DNA of 64,000 nucleotides, from assembly GCF_003688555.1 (NCBI RefSeq), contig NZ_REFR01000009.1:1-64000 (forward strand), written 5' to 3'. The notes below the pieces were generated by a model. The model was given only the letters and a program-made list of their open reading frames with translations. It did no database searches and was not told the DNA's origin. Below are positions 8,924-16,352 of the stretch, piece after piece. Both the position numbers and the translations under genes were made by a program. The DNA is from Eilatimonas milleporae (GTDB taxonomy: Bacteria > Pseudomonadota > Alphaproteobacteria > Sphingomonadales > Kordiimonadaceae). Every line of letters starts with the position of its first letter. Position 1 is the first letter of the stretch.

Positions 8924-9237
8924 TCAAACGCGTTATTCTCGGTCTTGTCCTGCTTGCCATTCTCGGTGCGATCACCTTCTGGGGCGTGCGCATGGCAGGC
9001 AGCATGGAAGGCGTGGAAATCAGCGGCCACGGTACGGCCGCCCTGATCATCGGCGTGGTGTTGACCGTTGCCGTGGGCTTCGCACTGATGGGACTGTTAT
9101 TCCTGAGCAACCGTAGCGGCCATGACGACAGTGTCTACGGGCACGGTGTACTGGACTCCGAACCGCGATCGTTTGAAACCAGCCGCGAAGACAAAAACGG
9201 GACTGTTCAGAACACTCCTGAGGCCGACAAAGAATGA
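8920..9237 (+). CDS. Small two-helix membrane protein
   Basis: A 105-residue protein with helices at about 4-22 and 38-60, then a charged cytoplasmic tail. I do not recognise a family. Its start overlaps the DUF1499 stop by four bases (ATGA) and its stop overlaps the MscS gene start in the same way, so translation of the three is probably coupled and the products may work together in the inner membrane. Confidence 0.75.
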   Translation: MIKRVILGLVLLAILGAITFWGVRMAGSMEGVEISGHGTAALIIGVVLTVAVGFALMGLLFLSNRSGHDDSVYGHGVLDSEPRSFETSREDKNGTVQNTPEADKE

Positions 9238-10406
9238 CCGAGGCTGAGTTACGGGATTTCTGGGCTCTGGTTACCGACGTCTGGAACAACGGCCTGTACG
9301 GTATCGATATCGGTCATATCCTGCTGGCTCTTCTTATCCTCGCCGGGTTTCTGCTGACACGGGATATCATCACGCGGTTCATCCTGAACCGCGTTCGCGC
9401 CTGGGCCGAGCGTACGGAAACCACTATCGACGACGCGATCATTGACTCCCTGCATGGTCCCATACGCCTCGTTCCCGTCATCATGGGCGTTTTTTTCGCA
9501 ACTTCGACATTGCAACTGGATGATACGGCTTATGATTTCGCCAACCGGATCAACCGGTCGCTGATCGCTTTTGCCATTTTCTGGAGTCTGTATCGTGCAT
9601 CCGACCCCGTCGGCCAGTTGCTGCAAAAAGCCGAACGATTCCTGACGACGGCGATCATTCAGTGGCTGACCAAAGCGCTGAAAGTCGCTTTCATCCTCAT
9701 CGGTGCCGCCACCATTCTGGAGATATGGGGCATACAGGTGGGACCGCTGGTCGCCGGCCTAGGCCTGTTTGGTGTGGCTGTCGCGCTTGGGGCGCAGGAC
9801 CTTTTCAAGAATCTGATCGCCGGTCTGTTTTTACTGGGCGAACGGCGTTTTCACCCCGGTGACTGGATTCTTGTAGCCGGCGTCGTAGAAGGCACGGTGG
9901 AACATATCGGTTTCCGCACGACAAAGGTACGGCGCTTCGACAAGGCACCGGTTTATGTGCCGAATGCAGCGCTGGCGGATGCCGCGGTGACCAATTTTTC
10001 CCGAATGACATACCGTCGCATCAAATGGATGATCGGTCTGCGTTACGACAGCACCGCCGAACAATTGGAGACCGTCAGGACGGCCATTGAAGACTATATT
10101 TTCGGGTCACAGGATTTCGTATCGCCCGAGGACACGACCACGATGGTGCGCATTGACCGTTTCGGTGCCAGCTCCATCGATATCCTGATCTATTGTTTTA
10201 CCCGTACGACCAACTGGCTGGAATGGCTGGCGATCAAGGAAACATTGCTTCTGGCCATCAAGAGGATCGTCGAAGAGGCTGGGACCGATTTTGCCTTTCC
10301 CAGCCAGTCGCTTTATGTGGAAGCTCTTGGGACCGATTTTCAGCCGGCGCCGCTTTCTCCCCGGACAGGTGGCACGCAACCGGCACCCGAGACTGTAGAG
10401 AGTTGA
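9234..10406 (+). CDS. MscS-family mechanosensitive ion channel
   Basis: A 390-residue member of the small-conductance mechanosensitive channel superfamily. There is an N-terminal helix (about 25-43), helices near 76-90, 105-122 and 140-165, then the pore-lining segment with the Gly/Ala pattern GLGLFGVAVALGAQDLFKNLIAG and the beta domain (GERRFHPGDWILVAGVVEGTVEHIGFRTTKVR). The C-terminal domain includes YVPNAALADAAVTNFSR, the typical MscS signature. It senses membrane tension and releases solutes on osmotic downshift. It is coupled by overlap to the preceding small membrane protein. Confidence 0.92.
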   Translation: MTEAELRDFWALVTDVWNNGLYGIDIGHILLALLILAGFLLTRDIITRFILNRVRAWAERTETTIDDAIIDSLHGPIRLVPVIMGVFFATSTLQLDDTAYDFANRINRSLIAFAIFWSLYRASDPVGQLLQKAERFLTTAIIQWLTKALKVAFILIGAATILEIWGIQVGPLVAGLGLFGVAVALGAQDLFKNLIAGLFLLGERRFHPGDWILVAGVVEGTVEHIGFRTTKVRRFDKAPVYVPNAALADAAVTNFSRMTYRRIKWMIGLRYDSTAEQLETVRTAIEDYIFGSQDFVSPEDTTTMVRIDRFGASSIDILIYCFTRTTNWLEWLAIKETLLLAIKRIVEEAGTDFAFPSQSLYVEALGTDFQPAPLSPRTGGTQPAPETVES

Positions 10407-10410
10407 AACC

Positions 10411-10824
10411 ATGCCCTCAAAAAATCAACAGGAGCCCTGCGGTGAACCGGCGGGACCTGTAACCATCCGCACCGTACCGCAGCAACGCGACCTGAATATT
10501 AACGGGAATATTTTCGGGGGCTGGGTGCTGAGCCAGATGGATATTGCCGGAGCCCTGATCGCAGGTGAACATGCTGCGGGCCGGGTGGCGACAGTGGCCG
10601 TGGAAGCGATGAAATTTTATCAGCCCGTCAATCTGGGCGATACGGTCTCGGTCTATGCGGAACTGGAAAAAGTGGGCCGGACCTCGCTCACCGTGGCCAT
10701 CAATGTCTTTGCCGAGCGTCCCGGAAAATCGGACCGTCGCCGCGTGACAGAGGGGCGTTTCGTTTTCGTCGCCATCGATGAAAACGGGCAACCGCGCCCG
10801 GTTATTCAAACCCATCCGGCATGA
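10411..10824 (+). CDS. YciA-like acyl-CoA thioesterase
   Basis: Hotdog-fold thioesterase of 137 residues, the usual YciA length. The signature NINGNIFGGWVLSQMDIAGAL is the conserved N-G-x(2)-F-G-G active-site segment with the catalytic Asp, followed by AVEAMKFYQPVNLGDTVSVYAEL. It hydrolyses acyl-CoA esters in the cytosol. It starts four bases after the MscS stop, so it is probably the last gene of that operon, though the functional link is not obvious. Confidence 0.88.
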   Translation: MPSKNQQEPCGEPAGPVTIRTVPQQRDLNINGNIFGGWVLSQMDIAGALIAGEHAAGRVATVAVEAMKFYQPVNLGDTVSVYAELEKVGRTSLTVAINVFAERPGKSDRRRVTEGRFVFVAIDENGQPRPVIQTHPA

Positions 10825-10858
10825 CAGGCATCCGCCATCCTCAACAGGGGCAAATCCA

Positions 10859-11212
10859 TCAACGGTCAGAGGTGCCGGGCGCGGCTCCTGCATTATCCGG
10901 TAGCGCTTTATCCGCGCAGTATTTTGCAATGGTGTCAAGCAACTGGCGGTTCTGGGCACCAACCTGCGTACTGGCCAGTTCACTCCGCAACGACAGATAT
11001 TGATCAAAATTCAGCCGCTTTTTGAATTCGGCCACGGTACATGTGCACAGCGGTGTACAGGTTTCCTCACCATATCCGGGGGTGCAGCTCTGCATGCAGC
11101 GCTGAAAATCCACCTGAAGCAAATCTTCAGGAATTTCCTGGGCTGCAAGCGGCACGGTCATGCCCATAAAAATCCCCACAATCCGGAAGATGCTCTGCCG
11201 CGGTGCCTTCAT
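10859..11212 (-). CDS. Small exported cysteine-rich protein
   Basis: A 117-residue product with an N-terminal hydrophobic signal (IFRIVGIFMGMTVPLAAQE; cleavage plausible after AAQ or near residue 25). The mature part opens with a cysteine cluster CMQSCTPGYGEETCTPLCTC, followed by a helical region and one more Cys near residue 97. No family is recognised. The spacing C-x3-C-x8-C-x3-C-x-C could form disulfides in the periplasm or bind metal. It lies downstream of zur on the same strand, 77 bases away, which hints at a zinc connection but does not prove one. Confidence 0.65.
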   Translation of the reverse strand: MKAPRQSIFRIVGIFMGMTVPLAAQEIPEDLLQVDFQRCMQSCTPGYGEETCTPLCTCTVAEFKKRLNFDQYLSLRSELASTQVGAQNRQLLDTIAKYCADKALPDNAGAAPGTSDR

Positions 11213-11289
11213 ATCCTGTCTCCCCGATTGTTTGCCCGGATCCCTGAGGGGCGCTGCTTTTAGGCGTTAAAAGGCGATTACGGCCCTTT

Positions 11290-11760
11290 TCAGGCAGACA
11301 CGCCCGCATGACAATCGCTACATATCCCCCGTAATTCAATCGTACGACCAAGGACCTGAAAGCCCACCTTGGCTGCGGCTTGTTCAATCGCATCGTCCAG
11401 TATGGTGGAATTCGTTTCCTCAATACCGGCACATCGTTCACAGATGAGAAACTGGCTGACATGAGGCCGACCGGGATGCGGGCACCCGACATAGGCATTG
11501 AGGCTTTCAATCTTGTGAACAAAGCCTTCCGCAATCAGGAATTCAAGCGCACGATAAACGGTGGGGGGCTTGGCCGATCCGCCTTCCTCGGCCAGCTGGT
11601 CCAGCAGATCATAGGCCTTGACCGCCTTATGGCCCTGCCAAACCATTTCCAATATACGCCGCCTGAGAGAGGTAAAACGCACACCTCTCGCCGTGCACAG
11701 GTCGTCCGCCTTGCGCAGCGCATCTTCAATACAATGCTGATGATTATGTTGTGCGGTCAT
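11290..11760 (-). CDS. zur: Zinc uptake regulator Zur, Fur family
   Basis: Fur-superfamily repressor of 156 residues. It has the winged-helix domain (RFTSLRRRILEMVWQ...PPTVYRALEFLIAEGFVHKIE) and a C-terminal dimerisation domain with structural zinc pairs Cys107/Cys110 and Cys147/Cys150, plus His95 and His100. The sequence is closer to Zur than Fur (short HPGRPH motif, CERC/CSDC pairs). A His-rich N-terminus (QHNHQHC) is also visible. AAGGAGA is a good ribosome binding site. It is divergent from a zinc-type TonB receptor with a Zur-box-like palindrome between them, which supports Zur over Fur. Confidence 0.88.
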   Translation of the reverse strand: MTAQHNHQHCIEDALRKADDLCTARGVRFTSLRRRILEMVWQGHKAVKAYDLLDQLAEEGGSAKPPTVYRALEFLIAEGFVHKIESLNAYVGCPHPGRPHVSQFLICERCAGIEETNSTILDDAIEQAAAKVGFQVLGRTIELRGICSDCHAGVSA

Positions 11761-11845
11761 ACCGCCGCGTCTCCTTTTGTTTTTTGTAACGTGACCGTCG
11801 GATCACCGCCAGCCCAAATGAAAGCTCCGACTATCGATTGACGGA

Positions 11846-11864
11846 AATGATATAATATAACATT
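11846..11864. promoter_or_regulatory. Zur-box-like operator
   Basis: AATGATATAATATAACATT is a 19-bp dyad with 8 of 9 positions paired around the central A, resembling known alphaproteobacterial Zur sites (GTTATA-type half sites). It sits 45 bases before the TonB receptor start and 86 bases from the zur start, so it could control both. Zinc-loaded Zur bound here would repress the receptor. Confidence 0.7.
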
Positions 11865-11908
11865 ATGCCGGCCAAATTTAATCGCGCGCAGTTTTCAGGG
11901 AGAATATC

Positions 11909-14062
11909 ATGCAATTGACCGCGGTTCGTTTAGCGACGCTTCTAGGCGGCATAAGCCTACCCGTCGTTGCCAGTCATGCTGCCATATCGCAGAATGAAGG
12001 GGCCGAAGACACACATGTCGAGGAAATCATTGTTTCCAGCCGACCGTTCCAAGAACAGTCAACCGATGTGGCCCAGGCGATCAGTATTGTCGCGGACGAA
12101 GCCCTGGACCGGTTACGCACCCGCACACTCGGTGAAACGCTGGATAGTCTGCCAGGCATATCGCAGACCTATTTCGGGCCGGCCGTATCGCGTCCAATCA
12201 TCCGGGGCCTGGGCGGAGACCGCATCCGTGTTCTGATCGGCGGCATCGGTTCGATCGATGCCTCCAGCACAAGTGTGGATCATGCCGTGGCCATCGATCC
12301 GGAAACGGCCGATAAAATCGAAATTCTACGCGGCCCCGCGACACTGCTTTTCGGTAACAATGCCGTGGGCGGTGCGGTCAACGTCTTTGACGGCCGCATC
12401 CCGTCAACAGCGCCGGAAGACGGTTTTGAAGGCCGCCTGCATGCGCATTATGGCACCAATGGCGATGAATTGAATGGATCCGCCGGCTTTACCGCCATGG
12501 TGACGGACACAATCGCCTTTCATGCCGATTTCAATGCTCTCGACCGTGGTGACCTGGAAATCCCGGGCTTTGCCGAGTCCGATGCGCTCCGCGCCCTGGA
12601 AGACGACCATGACCACGACCATGATGATCATGACGATGACCACGGTCATGACGAAGAGCATGGGGACGAGGAAATGGAAGGCACGGTGGAAAACACCGAC
12701 TTGCGCCGTCTGTCGGGCGCCGGCGGTTTCTCCTGGATCGGCGAGAATGGATTTCTCGGTTTCTCCGTCAGTTTTTTCGACACGGAATATGGACTGCCCG
12801 GTCATGACCACGATCACGGCCATGACGAGGAAGGCGAGGATCATGACGACGATCATGATGAGGATCATGGTCATGATCACGAAGGCGAAGAAGAGGTCAT
12901 GATCGACCTGGAACAGATTCGCTTTGATCTGATGGGTGAATTTCGTGGTGATTTTGGCATTTTCGAAAAAACCAAGATCCGTTTCGGCTATGCTGATTAT
13001 GAGCACAGTGAGCTGGAAGGCGGCGAAATCGGTACCACCTTTACCAATGAAGGTTGGGAAGGCCGTATAGAGATGGTCCAGAAAACCTATGGCGGGCTGA
13101 ACGGCGCCATCGGTGTGCAAGTCCGCAACAGGGATTTTTCGGCTCTTGGCGAAGAAGCCTTCGTGCCGCCCAACGATACGACCCAGTACGGCGTGTTCGC
13201 ACTGGAGACCTATGAAACCGGCATGTGGCGGTTTGAGGCCGGTGCGCGTCTGGAGCTTCAGGACATTTCATCGGACGAATTGGCTTTCGATGAAAGTTAC
13301 ACCGGCATTTCCCTTTCCGCCGCCACCATCGCCCGCCTGGGCAATGGCTGGCAGGTGGCCGTCAATGGCTACCGCACGGAAAGAGCACCGAATGCCGAGG
13401 AATTGCTGTCCAACGGGCCGCACCTTGCAACAGGCCTGTTTGAACTCGGCGATCCCACACTGGAAGAGGAAACCGCTCTTGGCTTTGATATCAGGCTTGC
13501 CAAAACGGAAGGGCCTGTCACGGGCTCGGTTTCCTTTTTCTATACGGATTATGAGGACTTCATCTTCCAGAATCTGACGGGAGAAGAGGATGACGATCTG
13601 CCGATTGCGGCTTTCCAGGCGACGGATGCCCGTTTCTGGGGGGTTGAAGTGGAGATGGGGTGGCGTACCTGGCAGGACGGCGATCGCAGCTTTGACGTAA
13701 CGGCAACGGCAGACTGGGTTCGGGCAGAAGACACTGACAACGACCTGGATTTGCCGCGCATCCCTCCGTTAAGCGCGACGGTTGGAGGTATTTTCCAGTC
13801 GCGTCTGATCGATGCCCATGTGGAACTGACCTATACCGACGAACAGGACAGGGTCGCACCGTTTGAGCTGATAACAGACGATTTCTTCGCGCTTGCCGCC
13901 GGCATCACCGTTCATCCCATGGGACCGAACGGTCCGCTGCATCTCTTTGCCGAAGGCCGCAACCTGCTGGATGAGGAAATCCGCTTCCACACCAGTTTCC
14001 TGAAGGATCAAGTACCGGCCCCCGGCCTCGATGTAAGGTTTGGCGCCCGCTACACCTTCTGA
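11909..14062 (+). CDS. znuD: ZnuD-like TonB-dependent zinc receptor
   Basis: Outer-membrane TonB-dependent receptor of 717 residues. It has a signal peptide (about 1-24), a TonB-box-like EEIIVSS segment, a plug domain (about 50-165: LGETLDSLPGISQ, PIIRGLGGDRIRVL, EILRGPATLLFGNNAVGGAVNV) and a 22-strand-type barrel ending in Phe. Two extracellular-loop regions, about residues 231-256 and 296-330, are very rich in His, Asp and Glu, as in ZnuD of Neisseria, and should bind zinc. AGGGAGA precedes the start. Zur and a Zur-box-like site lie upstream, so uptake of zinc under limitation is the likely role. Confidence 0.9.
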   Translation: MQLTAVRLATLLGGISLPVVASHAAISQNEGAEDTHVEEIIVSSRPFQEQSTDVAQAISIVADEALDRLRTRTLGETLDSLPGISQTYFGPAVSRPIIRGLGGDRIRVLIGGIGSIDASSTSVDHAVAIDPETADKIEILRGPATLLFGNNAVGGAVNVFDGRIPSTAPEDGFEGRLHAHYGTNGDELNGSAGFTAMVTDTIAFHADFNALDRGDLEIPGFAESDALRALEDDHDHDHDDHDDDHGHDEEHGDEEMEGTVENTDLRRLSGAGGFSWIGENGFLGFSVSFFDTEYGLPGHDHDHGHDEEGEDHDDDHDEDHGHDHEGEEEVMIDLEQIRFDLMGEFRGDFGIFEKTKIRFGYADYEHSELEGGEIGTTFTNEGWEGRIEMVQKTYGGLNGAIGVQVRNRDFSALGEEAFVPPNDTTQYGVFALETYETGMWRFEAGARLELQDISSDELAFDESYTGISLSAATIARLGNGWQVAVNGYRTERAPNAEELLSNGPHLATGLFELGDPTLEEETALGFDIRLAKTEGPVTGSVSFFYTDYEDFIFQNLTGEEDDDLPIAAFQATDARFWGVEVEMGWRTWQDGDRSFDVTATADWVRAEDTDNDLDLPRIPPLSATVGGIFQSRLIDAHVELTYTDEQDRVAPFELITDDFFALAAGITVHPMGPNGPLHLFAEGRNLLDEEIRFHTSFLKDQVPAPGLDVRFGARYTF

Positions 14063-14070
14063 TGCCACAT

Positions 14071-14102
14071 AAAAAACGGTGGCTTCCGAGAGGAGGCCAC
14101 CG
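14071..14102 (-). terminator. Intrinsic terminator downstream of luxI
   Basis: An 11-bp stem (one G-U pair) with a GAGA-type loop is followed on the minus strand by six T residues (A-run 14071-14076 on plus). It ends transcription coming from luxI and lies nine bases after the convergent receptor stop. On the plus strand there is no T-run, so it may serve the receptor only weakly. Confidence 0.75.
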
Positions 14103-14183
14103 AGTGTCATGAGAGAGTAGTGTGGGTCGTTCAAGAAACCAGGGGACGGATAACTGCCATCCCCTGCCATCGGTGCCCTAACG

Positions 14184-15077
14184 TCAGTTGAGGACCGATA
14201 TGTTTGGCTGCTCATATTGCGGTGTGCGGACAGGTGTGGTGCGCACTTTTTCCAGCATCTGATGGACATGAAGTGTCAGATGATCCAGTTCCGCTTCAAC
14301 AGCCTTAATGCTTGTTTCATCGGCATCGCCGAGACGCTTGACCAAGTCAAGGAAAACCAGGCCGACATTCCGTTCTCCCATCTGAGCGGCCAAATCCAGA
14401 AGCTGTTCCGCTTCGGCCTGCTTGATTGGGGAATCCTGACTCAGATGGTGCAAAGGATACGGCATTTCATACTCCTCTATGATGGGATGCTTGACGGCGA
14501 ACAATTCACGGACTTTGTGGATGGCGTTGCGTTCGACAGGCATGCTCACGGCAACCACGTCTTCCTCACCGATCTGGCGCGGCAATCCGAGGGGCTTGAC
14601 CCCCAACGGCAACGCCAGAAGACGAGGCAGGAATGTCATGTCACAGACCATGGTTAAGAGTTTCGCCCCCATGGAAGATGCGTAATCGAGCAAGCCAACA
14701 AGAATCTCGCCTTTAATCAGCGTGCCCCTGGGGGTCGTCCGGATAGGTGCATCGACAAAGAAGCGGGAGATTTCGAATATGCCCTTGCCGCGGGGCAGCT
14801 TTCCCTCTTTGGACAGACTGGGAAACAGCTTATCCAGCAGAATGGGACGGTCCGTGGGCAACAACCGCAATCCACCCTGTACCTCACGGCCGATATCATC
14901 AAGCGCCATCAGATAAATGGCGTCTTCACCGTCGAACTCATCAACATCACGGCCATCGGCCCGGCGCAGATCTTCCCACCCCATATGGTCGACAAAAACC
15001 CTATGGCGTTTTTCGAACATTTTTTCCATCTGGGGCCGATAAAGAGCACGGTTAAGCTTGTGTACAGCGTGGATCAT
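14184..15077 (-). CDS. Acyl-homoserine-lactone synthase, LuxI family, C-terminally extended
   Basis: Makes N-acyl-homoserine lactone signals from S-adenosylmethionine and acyl-ACP or acyl-CoA. The LuxI core residues are present: Arg24 and Phe28 (EKRHRVFVDHMGW, Trp34), Asp46/Asp49 (DEFDGEDAIYL), Arg71 (GGLRLLPT), Glu102 and Arg105 (FEISRFFV). The core ends near residue 205. About 90 further residues follow, mostly helical and acidic, which typical LuxI proteins of 190-220 residues lack. The frame extends to TTG 15089, but ATG 15077 with GGAG seven bases upstream is preferred. The luxR gene lies upstream on the same strand and a lux-box-like dyad precedes the start. The acyl chain cannot be predicted. 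Confidence 0.88.
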   Translation of the reverse strand: MIHAVHKLNRALYRPQMEKMFEKRHRVFVDHMGWEDLRRADGRDVDEFDGEDAIYLMALDDIGREVQGGLRLLPTDRPILLDKLFPSLSKEGKLPRGKGIFEISRFFVDAPIRTTPRGTLIKGEILVGLLDYASSMGAKLLTMVCDMTFLPRLLALPLGVKPLGLPRQIGEEDVVAVSMPVERNAIHKVRELFAVKHPIIEEYEMPYPLHHLSQDSPIKQAEAEQLLDLAAQMGERNVGLVFLDLVKRLGDADETSIKAVEAELDHLTLHVHQMLEKVRTTPVRTPQYEQPNISVLN

Positions 15078-15405
15078 GGTCGTCTCCAATTCCTATGGAG
15101 AGACCTTATTCGGGAAAACCCTAGGCGCGCACTGGATCAATCAGTCCATTGACCATCTAGCACATTGAAAAATATGAATTTTATTCCCAAGCCGCACATT
15201 ACTTCAAACATGCGTTTGCAATCATGCGTAATGATCGCCACACGCGAAAAGTGAATACGGCGTCACATATGGCGACGAAATCGCATTTTGCAAAGCTGTA
15301 GGCAGGATGACTGAAAGGAATATCCGAGACAGTCGCACAGCCGACCGCGCTGCGCATGAGCGATTTAAACCGAAATCGAATGAAAATGAAGAAAGATCGG
15401 GATCT
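15078..15405. other. luxR-luxI intergenic region
   Basis: The 328-base gap is A/T-richer than the flanking genes, holds the candidate lux-box dyad and the luxI promoter region, and no further gene or clear terminator was seen. A plus-strand open frame starting here runs antisense to luxR and has no protein features. Confidence 0.5.
15133..15148 (-). promoter_or_regulatory. Candidate lux-box-like dyad before luxI
   Basis: TGGA-N8-TCCA overlaps a second dyad ACTG-N7-CAGT (15131-15145). It is centred about 63 bases before the luxI ATG and 30 bases before a -10-like GAATAA (minus strand, 15107-15112), giving a centre near -40, where LuxR-type activators usually bind. The half sites are imperfect relative to the classic CTG-N10-CAG box, so this is a hypothesis. 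Confidence 0.4.
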
Positions 15406-16128
15406 TCACTGGAGAATGATCAGACGATCCCAAACGGCTTTCGCCACGGCCTGTTGACGGGTCTGAACGCCAAGACGGGTTTTCGCCGCCTCTATATGTT
15501 TGTGAACCGTACCCTCGGCAAGTCCCATGATTTCACCGATAGCCCAATTCGATTTTCCTTCAGCCGCCCATTGCAGGCACTCAAGCTGCCGGTCGGACAG
15601 TTCGGCAGGGTCTTCTTTTGGAATCTGGACAGCCTGTTCGTGCAGTTCCAGCATGCGCATAACAAAGAAGTTGGTCGCCAGACGCAGGGCACCGATATGA
15701 TCTTCGTCCTCGGAGACCTTTTCCCCGGCAAGTGTAAGCATGACCAAGCCGCCACTTGGCACATCCATGGGGATCACCAGGCCCTCATTCAGTTTGAATT
15801 CGCTGGCCTCATCGAGGATCCTGCGTGCCGTCCCCATCAACTTGCGGCCATTGAGCACGTCGATCCAACGAAAGGGCTTCTGCCGACGCAGGCCAATCCG
15901 CACGATGGGATCAAATCTGTAATAATTGTTCTCGACATAGTGACGGCACCAATCGTGGCCACCAGAGGCCAGAACGAGCCTTTGCTGACGATGGCGGGGC
16001 AATATGACCTCACCGCCCAGGAAACAGTCATATCCGTATTTAAGTGTGAAGTCCTGAAACAGGCTTAAAGCCTCGTCAGCTGACTCGACCTTAGCCAATT
16101 TCTCCACGAAGGAGCCTACTTCCGTCAC
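15406..16128 (-). CDS. LuxR-family quorum-sensing regulator
   Basis: A 240-residue regulator with an N-terminal autoinducer-binding domain (about 15-160) and a C-terminal LuxR/FixJ-type helix-turn-helix (about 175-235: LSDRQLECLQWAAEGKSNWAIGEIMGLAEGTVHKHIEAAKTRL in part). Signal-pocket residues typical of AHL receptors are present: Trp60 and Tyr64 (WCRHY), Asp73-Pro74 and Trp88. It starts with GTG. The luxI homologue follows on the same strand, so this is most likely its cognate receptor. The start region is preceded by a low-GC gap before rodA. Confidence 0.9.
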   Translation of the reverse strand: MTEVGSFVEKLAKVESADEALSLFQDFTLKYGYDCFLGGEVILPRHRQQRLVLASGGHDWCRHYVENNYYRFDPIVRIGLRRQKPFRWIDVLNGRKLMGTARRILDEASEFKLNEGLVIPMDVPSGGLVMLTLAGEKVSEDEDHIGALRLATNFFVMRMLELHEQAVQIPKEDPAELSDRQLECLQWAAEGKSNWAIGEIMGLAEGTVHKHIEAAKTRLGVQTRQQAVAKAVWDRLIILQ

Positions 16129-16287
16129 TGGTCACCCCACAACCGCTTGAGACGCTGCCTGATTTGCACCGTTCGCACCAGCACACCCCCAGACCGTAGC
16201 ACTCGCTTGAACATTTACAACAGGCTAGAGTGGAAAATGATTCCGTCAACAAGGCAGTTATAATAGTAGTTTTAGGCCAAACGGCAA

Positions 16288-16306
16288 GGTAAAGCAGCAT
16301 TTTACC
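16288..16306. repeat. Short inverted repeat between rodA and luxR
   Basis: GGTAAA and TTTACC flank a seven-base spacer downstream of rodA in an A/T-rich gap. The stem is short and has no T-run, so it may be an operator-like site rather than a terminator. Confidence 0.3.
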
Positions 16307-16352
16307 CTGCACACAGTAGCATTCTGCGAATATTGATTTTCTTTTTCCACTA

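Noticed and set aside
12600-12900. Short similar units in the His/Asp-rich part of the receptor, CRISPR-like at first glance
   Set aside because: The similarity follows codons for His and Asp with no regular repeat-spacer pattern.
15307-16068. 253-aa plus-strand open frame
   Set aside because: It lies opposite luxR, which has clear domains; the composition is that of an antisense shadow.
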